DNA of 26,045 nt from Propionibacterium sp. (GTDB lineage Bacteria; Actinomycetota; Actinomycetes; Propionibacteriales; Propionibacteriaceae). The notes below the pieces were generated by a model. The model was not told the DNA's origin, ran no database searches, and was given only the letters and a program-made list of their open reading frames with translations. Shown piece after piece: positions 1-6,591 of the stretch. Position 1 is the stretch's first letter, and every line of letters starts with the position of its first letter. Both the position numbers and the translations under genes were made by a program. Where the stretch lies: NCBI GenBank assembly GCA_022837595.1, contig JALHFX010000039.1, positions 1-26,045 of the forward strand, read 5' to 3'.

Positions 1-708
1 CAACCCCTCCTCGTAGTAGATGTCGCATCTGAAGCCACCGCTTTGCACTTGTCGTCTGCCAGGTTTCATCCCGTGCGCTCGTTCGACATCGCGTAGATAA
101 ACGAGTTCCAGGGGACTCTCGGCGCCCTGACCCACATCCGCGAGGATCTCAGCCAGCTGCCGACGGGCCGGATGCCTCGGCAGTTCAGCGAGAGCCTCTC
201 GCAGGCTGCGAGGACTGGCGCGTCTGCTGTTGATCGCCAGGGTCACCCAATTCACGGACTCGTGGGGTTCGCGGGCACAAAGATCGATGACCGCGCGCTC
301 GACACGCAGCCTCGGCAGATCTCCAACCGTGCGGAAAGGCACTTTGGTGCGTGAGAACTGCCACCATCCGGATCCTTGATGCCAGTGTGACATCGCGGGC
401 TGCACGATCGAGATCGGAAGCTCTTCGTCGTTCAGCACTCCGGCCAGGTGCAGTGCAGCTCGTCCGCCGACGGCAGATCCGGGACCAGCGGTCAGGGTGC
501 CCGCCCACGCCAGCGAGAGCCAATCAGGGGTCAGCGCGTGGGCCAGGTAGACCCCCTGACTGAGCCGACTCCACAGCTGTGTGCCTATCAGCCGGTCAAT
601 CGTTGCCTGAGAAACACCATGTCCGAGAATCTGCTCGCGGGTCAGTACGCCCGCCTGGATGCGGGCGAGGTTCTGCAGCGAATCCGGTAGCAGGGGTTGG
701 GTCGGCAT
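1..708 (-). CDS. AbiEi-like N-terminal domain / DUF559-like protein, 3' end missing
   Basis: An open frame runs without a stop from ATG at 708 to the left edge (236 codons), so the C-terminus lies outside the window. Residues about 14-56 form a winged-helix-like module of the AbiEi type (LTREQILGHGVSQATIDRL, then W-x-R-L-x-x-G-V-Y). Near the end are SPLE (198-201), LRDVERAHG, an RRQ (218-220) and a C-D-I-Y stretch with D229, which resemble the start of the DUF559/Vsr-like nuclease fold of actinobacterial proteins with this architecture. The family is often annotated as an antitoxin of type IV systems, but no AbiEii partner is visible, and these solitary actinobacterial members have no settled role. 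There is no Shine-Dalgarno; a CAGACT -10-like hexamer ends 6 nt before the ATG and supports this start. The family call is by recognition and the nuclease assignment is less certain. Confidence 0.75.
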   Translation of the reverse strand, partial: MPTQPLLPDSLQNLARIQAGVLTREQILGHGVSQATIDRLIGTQLWSRLSQGVYLAHALTPDWLSLAWAGTLTAGPGSAVGGRAALHLAGVLNDEELPISIVQPAMSHWHQGSGWWQFSRTKVPFRTVGDLPRLRVERAVIDLCAREPHESVNWVTLAINSRRASPRSLREALAELPRHPARRQLAEILADVGQGAESPLELVYLRDVERAHGMKPGRRQVQSGGFRCDIYYEEGL

Positions 709-714
709 AAGCCG

Positions 715-720
715 AGTCTG
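715..720 (-). promoter_or_regulatory. Putative -10 element, leaderless start of the AbiEi-like gene
   Basis: CAGACT on the minus strand ends 6 nt before the ATG at 708, with no Shine-Dalgarno between. This is the spacing expected if transcription begins at the start codon. No convincing -35 was seen. Confidence 0.45.
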
Positions 721-737
721 TTCCGTGAAATGGAACC

Positions 738-767
738 TGTGGATCATGCGCGTCGATCTGTGGATAA
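738..767 (-). promoter_or_regulatory. Two DnaA-box-like sites in tandem
   Basis: On the minus strand 767-759 reads TTATCCACA, a perfect match to the classical DnaA box. 746-738 reads TGATCCACA, one mismatch. They share orientation and are 21 bp apart, two helical turns. They lie upstream of the AbiEi-like gene. No dnaA, dnaN or AT-rich unwinding region is nearby, so this is not called an origin. Confidence 0.45.
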
Positions 768-833
768 CTGCCGACGTTCGTAAGATTCCGGGCCCTGACC
801 GTGCTGATGGCACTGGTTCCGGCTCGTCCGTCA

Positions 834-884
834 ATTATCGAGTTCACTTTTACGGCTATACGAGGAAAAAGTGAACTCGATAAT
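834..884. repeat. 18-bp perfect inverted repeat with 15-nt spacer
   Basis: The arms are 834-851 (ATTATCGAGTTCACTTTT) and its exact reverse complement at 867-884; the spacer is 852-866. The AT-rich arms stand out from the GC-rich surroundings. The element lies 58 bp beyond the helicase stop and 126 bp upstream of the AbiEi-like start. No U-run follows the second arm on the helicase strand, so it is not a textbook terminator. It could be an operator, an RNA hairpin or a dispersed repeat. Apart from this and the DnaA-like sites, 709-942 holds nothing recognisable. Confidence 0.85.
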
Positions 885-942
885 CGTGGCGGCGCCTCCA
901 GGGCCGCGTGAAGGGGCCGAATCGGTCGAAAAGAACAGAGAT

Positions 943-3495
943 TCAGAGCCCCGGACCGTCGATCCGACCGAAGTTCACGATGTGCAGGGCGAGTTCACCG
1001 GTTTCATCGCTGGTATCCAGATCGACTTCCGCACGTATCTGCCAGTCGTGGTTGTGATCGGGGTCATCGATGATCTGGCGCACCAGCCAGCGGCGAGTAT
1101 CGCGTCCATCGATGATGAACAGCTGCGGTGAGCGCGCGTCTGCGGCGGTGCCCATCTCTTCATGCTCATCCCAGTAGTCACCAAGCGCGTCATCCCAGTC
1201 GTCCGCCGTGAAAGTCACGTCCGGATCGTCTGCGTCCAGCGCGGCCAGCCCATCCACGTCGTCGTCCGCCGCGAGCAGCACCCGGCGGAAGACCGCATTG
1301 CGCACCAGTGCGGTGAACGCCCGCAGGTTCCCGGTCAACGGGCGAGGTCGTTCGGCGATCGCCTGCTCCCGGACCTCGATGTCGGCGGGGTTCGCCAACG
1401 CCTCCCATTCGTCGACCAAGCTCGAATCGGTGGCTTGGATCACCTCACCCAGCCAGGCGATCAGATCGTCCAATTCCTCGGTGTGAAAGGCAGCCGGAAC
1501 GGTCTGCCGCAGCGCGCGCCAGGCATCAGACAGATAGCGCAAGAGCAGCCCCTCGCTGCGTTGTACCTTATAAAAGGCCACGTACTCGGTGAAGGTCATC
1601 GCCCGCTCGGTCATATCCCGCACGATCGATTTCGGCCGCAGCGGGTACTCCACAAGCCATGGATGCGTCTTGGCCATCGCCAAGTGGACCATCTCGAGCT
1701 CTTCGGCCAGCGGTTTCGGCCAGCTGATCTCCTCGAGGATCGCTTGGCGCTCTTCATACTCGTAGCCCTCGGCCTTGAGCTCGGCGATCGTTTCGCCCTT
1801 GGTCTTCTTCTCCTGCGCGATCAGGATAGCCATCGGGTCTTCGAGTGTCGCCTCAATCACGCTGACCACATCGAGCGCGTAGTCGCCGGCCTCATCGTCC
1901 AGCATCTCGAGCGCCTCCATGGCGAACGCGCTGAGCGGCTGATTGAGTGCGAAATCATCCTGGAGATTCGGGGCAAGGTCATAGCGTCGCCCACCCGGCG
2001 TCGGTTCAGCCCGTCGAACAACCACCCCGGCCTCCACCAGCGAGCGCCCCAACGCCACCGCGCGACGGAGTTGTTTGCGCTGCTGGCCGGCATCGGGAAT
2101 CGCTTCCCGCACGATCCTGGCCAGCGCAGCCCCCGTCTCCTCATCGCGATGCAGCAGGTTCAGCAGCATCGAATGGGTAATCTCCAGCCGGGCGTGGAGC
2201 GTCTCCGGGGCCGAAGCAATCAGCTTCTCGAAGGTCGCCTCGGTGTAGTTGACCTCGCCGGGCGCCGGCTTCTTGCGGCGAACCGACTTCAGCTTCTTCT
2301 CATCCCCGGCGAATTTCGCCATCACCCGCGCGTTCTCGATCTGGTATTCCGGGGCCTGAACAACCACATCGCCCACCGGATCGAAGCCCGGACGCCCCGC
2401 CCGTCCCGCGATCTGGTGAAACTCGCGAGCGCGCAGCACTCGTTGGCGGCGCCCGTCGAACTTGGCGAGCGTGGTGAAGACGACGGTTCTGATCGGCACG
2501 TTGATGCCCACCCCGAGTGTGTCGGTCCCGCAAACCACCTTCAGCAGCCCCTGCTGAGTAAGTGTCTCGACCAGCCGTCGGTATTTCGGCAGCATCCCGG
2601 CATGGTGCACGCCAACCCCTTGGCGCAGCATTCGGGACAAGGTGGCCCCGAACCCTCGCGCGAACCGGAAGCCACCGATCGCTTCCACGATGGCATGTCG
2701 CTGCGCAGTGTCGACGAGCTTCACGCTCATCAAACCTTGAGCCTGTTCGGTGGCAGCCGCCTGGCTCGGATGCACCAGATATATAGGTGTGCCGCCGGTG
2801 TGGACGAGGTTGGTGAGCGTCTGCGGTAGCGGATTGAGCGACCATTTGAAGACGAGCGGCACTGGGCGCTCGGCCTGCGCGATGATCTCGGTGGGGCGGT
2901 TGGTGCGCTCAGTGAGCCTTTCTGCCAAGTCGGTGACATCACCGAGGGTGGCGCTCATCAGCATGAATTGCGCCTGTGGGAGTTCGCTGGTCGCCACTTG
3001 CCATGCCCATCCACGGTCGGGATCGGCGATGAAGTGGTACTCGTCGGCCACAACCATCTGGACGTCCGCTTGGCTGCCCTCGCGCAGTGCGATGTTGGCG
3101 AGTATCTCAGCGGTACAGCAGATGATCGGGGCATCAGGATTGACTGACGCGTCACCGGTCACCATGCCGACCAGGTCGGGGCCGAAATCATCCACCCAGC
3201 TGAAGAACTTCTCGCTGACGAGGGCTTTGATCGGCGCGGTGTAGTAGACGCGACCACGATTGGCCAGCGTCGCGACATGTGCGGCCGTCGCGATGAGTGA
3301 CTTACCGGAACCGGTCGGGGTAGTGATGATCGTGTTCGCCCCAGCCACGGTGGCCAGCAGCGCCTCCGCCTGGTGAGGGTAGAGCGGTTTGCCCTGAGAC
3401 GATGCCCAATCGTCAAAGGCGGTATAGATATCGTCTGGGTCGGGGCGGGGGCCCAACGCGTCCAGGAGTGCAGAAAGGCTGGGTTGTTCGGGCAT
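943..3495 (-). CDS. DEAD/DEAH-box helicase with C-terminal DUF3516
   Basis: Superfamily 2 helicase-like ATPase of 850 residues, predicted to unwind or remodel RNA or DNA in the cytoplasm. Visible motifs: Walker A TPTGSGKS (59-66), Walker B DEYH (151-154), SAT (181-183), and motif VI HQIAGRAGRPGF in the second RecA domain. The remaining half matches the DUF3516 region of actinobacterial Ski2/Mtr4-like helicases, and the length fits that family. An ATG further upstream at 3627 would add 44 unlikely residues. MPEQPSLSALLDALG is preferred because a TGA-CAGAAT extended -10 ends 7 nt before ATG 3495, suggesting a leaderless mRNA. It is transcribed divergently from the aldolase-like gene. The exact substrate is unknown. 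Confidence 0.93.
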   Translation of the reverse strand: MPEQPSLSALLDALGPRPDPDDIYTAFDDWASSQGKPLYPHQAEALLATVAGANTIITTPTGSGKSLIATAAHVATLANRGRVYYTAPIKALVSEKFFSWVDDFGPDLVGMVTGDASVNPDAPIICCTAEILANIALREGSQADVQMVVADEYHFIADPDRGWAWQVATSELPQAQFMLMSATLGDVTDLAERLTERTNRPTEIIAQAERPVPLVFKWSLNPLPQTLTNLVHTGGTPIYLVHPSQAAATEQAQGLMSVKLVDTAQRHAIVEAIGGFRFARGFGATLSRMLRQGVGVHHAGMLPKYRRLVETLTQQGLLKVVCGTDTLGVGINVPIRTVVFTTLAKFDGRRQRVLRAREFHQIAGRAGRPGFDPVGDVVVQAPEYQIENARVMAKFAGDEKKLKSVRRKKPAPGEVNYTEATFEKLIASAPETLHARLEITHSMLLNLLHRDEETGAALARIVREAIPDAGQQRKQLRRAVALGRSLVEAGVVVRRAEPTPGGRRYDLAPNLQDDFALNQPLSAFAMEALEMLDDEAGDYALDVVSVIEATLEDPMAILIAQEKKTKGETIAELKAEGYEYEERQAILEEISWPKPLAEELEMVHLAMAKTHPWLVEYPLRPKSIVRDMTERAMTFTEYVAFYKVQRSEGLLLRYLSDAWRALRQTVPAAFHTEELDDLIAWLGEVIQATDSSLVDEWEALANPADIEVREQAIAERPRPLTGNLRAFTALVRNAVFRRVLLAADDDVDGLAALDADDPDVTFTADDWDDALGDYWDEHEEMGTAADARSPQLFIIDGRDTRRWLVRQIIDDPDHNHDWQIRAEVDLDTSDETGELALHIVNFGRIDGPGL

Positions 3496-3502
3496 ATGGA
3501 CG

Positions 3503-3511
3503 ATTCTGTCA
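3503..3511 (-). promoter_or_regulatory. Putative extended -10 for the helicase gene
   Basis: The minus strand reads TGACAGAAT, a TGN-extended -10 ending 7 nt before ATG 3495. There is no Shine-Dalgarno, so a leaderless transcript is inferred. Confidence 0.5.
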
Positions 3512-3605
3512 TCCCGATGAAGCCCGGGGTCGAACGCGGAGCGGAATGGTTCCGCACGCAGACTCGGCCATCCTGTCGATACGACCAGGGCCGTGACCCC
3601 TCGAG

Positions 3606-3634
3606 CTGAAAAGGCGGGGGTGCCCAACCATAAT
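3606..3634 (+). promoter_or_regulatory. Promoter of the aldolase-like gene
   Basis: CTGAAA (3606-3611), 17-bp spacer, CATAAT (3629-3634), then 7 nt to the GTG at 3642. Both hexamers are near consensus at ideal spacing. This explains the lack of a ribosome binding site at the start and supports GTG 3642. Confidence 0.6.
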
Positions 3635-3641
3635 TGACTGC

Positions 3642-4295
3642 GTGATTGCGCGTATCGAGTTGCCTGCCAAGCTCGTCGAGACCGCAGCGGTGGTAATGCT
3701 GCCCCATTGCACTTTGGACGAGGCGATCGCCCCGGTCGAAGTCTTGATTCAAGAGGGGTTTTCGGTCGTCAGCCTGGCGCCCGGCTCGCGGGTGACGCCG
3801 TCAGCGCTGCGGCGCGTGTTCGGACGACGGCTACTGATTGGTGCTCACGACCTACGCGCTGCCGAGCATGCGAGTTGGGCTATCGCCGAGGACGCGGCTT
3901 TCGCGCTCACGCTGGGCGATGATGAACAGTTGCGTCGTGCCCTCGCCGAGGCGGCTATCCCACAATGCCCAAATGCCCTCACCCCGACTGAGGTCGCCGG
4001 GGTTTGGAGGAAGGGTGAGACATCCGCCGTGCAAGTCGTCCCGGCCGGTGTGTTCGGACCCGGTTATCCCGCGCAACTGCGTGCTCTGGTACCGGGCGCG
4101 GCGCTGGTGGCACGTGGCGCGGATAGTCTTCACGAGATCGAGGCTTGGCTGAGCGCCGGCGCATCAGCGGTCTGTCTGGGTGATCGGCTGATCGCGGATG
4201 CGTTCCGTCGGGGCAACTTGAGCGGGCTACGATCGCGTAGCCGTCCGATCGTGGAGACTTTGAATGCAACCAGGAGCAGCTCGACGTCCTCATAG
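3642..4295 (+). CDS. KDPG-aldolase-like (Eda family) protein lacking the catalytic lysine
   Basis: A 217-residue protein with the outline of the KDPG/KHG aldolase TIM barrel: N-terminal strand VVML, then DEAIAPVEVLIQEGFSVVSLAPGS, a GAHDL segment where the family has GAGTV, PQCPNALTPTEV where it has IPGVxTPTE, VQVVPAG where it has VKFFPA, and a final CLGDRLI. The Schiff-base lysine of the active enzymes aligns with Q131, and the T/H and E/S changes at other active-site segments agree with loss of that chemistry. The only lysines are K10 and K124. It is therefore probably not a KDPG aldolase; a binding or regulatory role, or a new reaction, is possible. The GTG start is backed by a promoter 7 nt upstream. 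The gene stands alone. Confidence 0.75.
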   Translation: MIARIELPAKLVETAAVVMLPHCTLDEAIAPVEVLIQEGFSVVSLAPGSRVTPSALRRVFGRRLLIGAHDLRAAEHASWAIAEDAAFALTLGDDEQLRRALAEAAIPQCPNALTPTEVAGVWRKGETSAVQVVPAGVFGPGYPAQLRALVPGAALVARGADSLHEIEAWLSAGASAVCLGDRLIADAFRRGNLSGLRSRSRPIVETLNATRSSSTSS

Positions 4296-4360
4296 GGCGG
4301 GGCGGGTCACGGCCTACTGTTCGACGCTCGAACGCTTCTTGCAGAGATTTTCCAGCAGAC

Positions 4361-4389
4361 TTGAGTTCTCCTGAGAAAAACCTTAATCT
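4361..4389 (+). promoter_or_regulatory. Promoter of the hydrolase pair
   Basis: TTGAGT (4361-4366), 17-bp spacer, TAATCT (4384-4389): a strong sigma-A type promoter 35 nt before the GTG at 4425. The spacer and -10 lie within the dyad described next, and a GGGAG ribosome binding site follows at 4415-4419. Confidence 0.65.
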
Positions 4390-4400
4390 TTCTCTCAGGA
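4369..4400. repeat. Dyad TCCTGAGA-N16-TCTCAGGA over the promoter
   Basis: Perfect 8-bp arms at 4369-4376 and 4393-4400. The -10 hexamer sits in the 16-nt centre, a layout expected of a repressor operator. A role as the 3' hairpin of the aldolase-like gene cannot be excluded. Confidence 0.5.
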
Positions 4401-4424
4401 AGTAGTCAGACTCTGGGAGCATCA

Positions 4425-5423
4425 GTGACAGCACGCCGAGCAATCCTCGACCCGGGTACCGAGTCGGACGAGCTCATCGCACCTGCGTTCAGCCGTTCCG
4501 CTCCACGACGCGGGATCATCGGAGAGGCTTCCGAAGCGGAGGATTCGCCGATCAGCGTAGCGGCTGCCCGTCGCGCGATCTCAGCTCCCATCAGCTTCGA
4601 ACCGGATGACGCCATCGTCAGCACCCGTAAACTTCCGAAGGTTTCGGATAAGTCCTCGAAGACATCCCCAGCAAAGAGCCGTCGGCTGCGCCGCGGACTG
4701 TTCGGCGCCGCCGCTGCGGCTACTGCCTCCGCCATCCTTGTTGTCCCGAGCGCGGTCAGCACTGTCACCGCGCAGACGCCCCCGGTCACCGAAACGGCCA
4801 TCTCACGCAGTTTGGATCGCGAGGAGATCGCGGTCAACCCCGTGACATTGGCCAATGAGAGAGCCGCAGCCGAGGCTGAAGAAGCCCGGATCCTCGAAGA
4901 GGCTCGGCAGGCTGAGGAAGAAGCCGCTCGTATCGCCGAAGAAGCCGCTCGTATCGCTGAAGAAGAGGAGCTCGCGGCTCAGGAAGCTGAGGCTGAGGCC
5001 GCCAGGCAGAGCGCATCGCAGCAGGATTCATCGGACGCGGCTAGCACCCTGGATACGCCAAGCGCGGCAACCGGTGGCAGCTGCTCATTCGATGGTTCAG
5101 GGCTCGGGCTCACGCCCATGGCCTACTCGACTTTCCAAGCGGTCTGCGCACAGTTCCCCGGTGTCACCTCGTACGGCGGGTGGCGCGCCTCAGGTGATGA
5201 TCATGGCGCTGGCCAGGCCATCGACATCATGATTAGCGGCCCGGCGGGTTGGGATATCGCCAACTGGCTGGTTGCCAATTCGAGTTCTCTGAACGTCGAA
5301 TACGTCATCTTCGAGCAGCGCATGTGGGGCAACTGGCAGCCTTCTGCCGGCTTCACCTTGATGGAAGACCGCGGCTCGATCACTCAAAACCACTACGACC
5401 ACGTTCACGTCACAGTACGCTGA
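4425..5423 (+). CDS. Membrane-anchored or secreted cell-wall peptidase-like protein, LAS/M15-like C-terminal domain
   Basis: 332 residues. Residues 1-90 are charged and carry three similar motifs (ARRAILDP 3-10, PRRGIIGE 27-34, ARRAISAPISFEP 48-60). A basic RRLRR and a hydrophobic segment follow (91-112, signal peptide or anchor), then a Glu/Ala-rich coiled coil (144-195), a Ser/Asp linker and a globular domain (220-332) with two cysteines (220, 241). This domain has DDHGAGQAIDIMI (H260, D267) and NHYDHVHVTV (H326, H328), an arrangement of metal ligands like LAS/M15 peptidoglycan peptidases and the C-terminal domain seen in several actinobacterial wall proteins. Activity is inferred from this only. 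The GTG start has GGGAG 5 nt upstream. The next gene, 31 nt downstream, is a paralogue over the N-terminal half. Export despite a 90-residue N-terminal region is odd. Confidence 0.8.
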   Translation: MTARRAILDPGTESDELIAPAFSRSAPRRGIIGEASEAEDSPISVAAARRAISAPISFEPDDAIVSTRKLPKVSDKSSKTSPAKSRRLRRGLFGAAAAATASAILVVPSAVSTVTAQTPPVTETAISRSLDREEIAVNPVTLANERAAAEAEEARILEEARQAEEEAARIAEEAARIAEEEELAAQEAEAEAARQSASQQDSSDAASTLDTPSAATGGSCSFDGSGLGLTPMAYSTFQAVCAQFPGVTSYGGWRASGDDHGAGQAIDIMISGPAGWDIANWLVANSSSLNVEYVIFEQRMWGNWQPSAGFTLMEDRGSITQNHYDHVHVTVR

Positions 5424-5454
5424 CCCAGGCACATCGAACCTTAAGGATTGATAA

Positions 5455-6498
5455 ATGAGCGCACGAAGGGCACTACTAGAGCCAGTCGCCGACCTCACTG
5501 ACAGCGTTTCGCAGACCTGCGCACGACGTGCGCTGCCGACACCGCCTATCGAGCTCGCGGACGACACACTGCTCAGTGTGTCCACCGCGCAGGAGAGGCG
5601 TGCGATTGATGCGCCGCTGAGTTTTGAGCCGGACGAGCCGCTGACCAGTACGCGGCAGCTTGCTGCGGTCGGCGCCAAAAAGACCAAGTCGCGAGGTCTG
5701 CACTCCCGGCTGCAACGTGGTTTGATGGGTGCCGCCGCGGTCGCCACGGCCAGCGCAGCGCTCATCGTCCCGAACTTGTCAAGCACCGTGACTGCAGCTG
5801 AGCCCGCCTTACAGAACACTGCACCGATCTCTCGTAGCAGCGAGCGGACGCTGCTGGTTGATCCGATCACTCAGGACGACGCTCGTCAGGCTGAAGAGGA
5901 CAGGCTCGCTGAAGAGGCCCGGCTGGCGGAGGAAGCCAAGAAAGCTGAAGAGGCTCGGCTGGCTGAGGAAGCCCGTTTAGCCGAGGAGGCCCGACTGGCT
6001 GAAGAAGCTCGGTTGGCCGAAGAGGCCCGTCAGGCTGAAAGAGAGGCTGCGGCTCGGGCGAGCCAGAGCACCGAATCCAACCCGTCGGCTTCCGCCAATT
6101 CAACGGTTACCAGCACCGCCCCGGCCGTCACTGTTTCCGGTTCGGCGAGCAGCACAGCGCAGAGCGCCGCTTCCGTCGCGCTCGCCCAACTCGGTGCTCC
6201 CTATGTCTGGGGTGCGACCGGGCCTGGCGGCTTCGACTGCTCCGGCTTAATGGTCTACGCCTACTCCCAGGTTGGAGTCAGCCTTCCGCGTACCAGCCAA
6301 GCCATGATGTCTGCGGGGTCTCCCGTGGCATCGATCGCCGATCTCCAGCCTGGCGACCTCATCATTTCCTATGGTGGCGGCCATGTCGGGATGTACATCG
6401 GTGACGGCCAGATGGTGCACGCGCCCACGTCCGGCGACGTCGTGAGGATCGCGCCGATCCAGACCGGAAGCATCGTCGCGATGCGCCGCGTCGCCTGA
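5455..6498 (+). CDS. NlpC/P60 endopeptidase with long N-terminal region and coiled coil
   Basis: 347 residues. Likely cleaves peptide stems of peptidoglycan outside the membrane. The N-terminal part repeats the plan of the preceding protein: ARRALLEP (3-10), ARRALPTP (23-30), ERRAIDAPLSFEP (47-59), basic stretch, hydrophobic segment (about 89-112), conserved ISRS patch, then an E-E-A-R-L-A heptad coiled coil (143-197) and a Ser/Thr linker. The NlpC/P60 domain spans about 235-347 with catalytic C262 (FDCSGL), H310 (GGGHVGMYIGDG) and H322 (MVHAP), the usual triad order. The ATG start follows AAGGA. It is probably cotranscribed with the upstream gene from the 4361 promoter. Enzyme class is confident; membrane topology is not. 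Confidence 0.92.
   Translation: MSARRALLEPVADLTDSVSQTCARRALPTPPIELADDTLLSVSTAQERRAIDAPLSFEPDEPLTSTRQLAAVGAKKTKSRGLHSRLQRGLMGAAAVATASAALIVPNLSSTVTAAEPALQNTAPISRSSERTLLVDPITQDDARQAEEDRLAEEARLAEEAKKAEEARLAEEARLAEEARLAEEARLAEEARQAEREAAARASQSTESNPSASANSTVTSTAPAVTVSGSASSTAQSAASVALAQLGAPYVWGATGPGGFDCSGLMVYAYSQVGVSLPRTSQAMMSAGSPVASIADLQPGDLIISYGGGHVGMYIGDGQMVHAPTSGDVVRIAPIQTGSIVAMRRVA
5881..6045 (+). repeat. In-frame heptad repeat (EEARLA-type) inside the NlpC/P60 gene
   Basis: Degenerate short tandem repeats in DNA encode repeated E-E-A-R-L-A units over residues 143-197. They form a charged coiled coil separating the membrane segment from the catalytic domain. Such tracts can change length by slippage. 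Confidence 0.85.
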
Positions 6499-6536
6499 GA
6501 TCGCATCCTGGGTCACACGTTAAGCAGACGCTGATA

Positions 6537-6568
6537 AGGCGGCCGGTGGAAAAATCCCCCGGCCGCTT
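6537..6568 (+). terminator. Terminator-like hairpin after the NlpC/P60 gene
   Basis: GCGGCCGG (6539-6546) pairs with CCGGCCGC (6559-6566) around a 12-nt loop, flanked by an extra A-U and G-U pair. Only a short T-rich tail follows, so it is a moderate candidate. Confidence 0.55.
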
Positions 6569-6578
6569 CGCTTGCGTT

Positions 6579-6584
6579 TATGCT
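6579..6584 (+). promoter_or_regulatory. Putative -10 element for pgi (leaderless)
   Basis: TATGCT ends 7 nt before ATG 6592, and no Shine-Dalgarno precedes that ATG. An in-frame ATG at 6580 lies within this hexamer, which argues for the downstream start. Confidence 0.5.
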
Positions 6585-6591
6585 AAGCGTT

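Noticed and set aside
738..767. Chromosomal origin suggested by DnaA boxes
   Set aside because: No dnaA, dnaN, gidB or rpmH genes nearby, only two boxes, and no AT-rich unwinding region.
596..1131. Small frames beginning MNSII on either strand at the 834-884 repeat
   Set aside because: Both starts lie in the arms of the inverted repeat (GTGAACTCGATAAT), so the frames are created by the repeat; neither has coding character.
1162..2829. Long plus-strand open frame (555 codons) inside the helicase gene
   Set aside because: It is antisense to a well-supported helicase with all motifs; its product is low-complexity, Arg/His/Gln-rich and matches no family. It is a by-product of GC-rich codon use.
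3496..3627. Longer helicase start at 3627
   Set aside because: The added residues are poorly conserved-looking, would overlap the divergent promoter, and a -10 element sits 7 nt before ATG 3495.
4296..4424. c-di-AMP (ydaO) riboswitch before the wall hydrolases
   Set aside because: Such riboswitches precede similar genes in actinobacteria, but the gap is too short and its conserved elements were not found; a promoter with a dyad explains it better.
5881..6045. CRISPR-like or satellite repeat
   Set aside because: The repeats are in frame, degenerate, without spacers, and encode a coiled coil.
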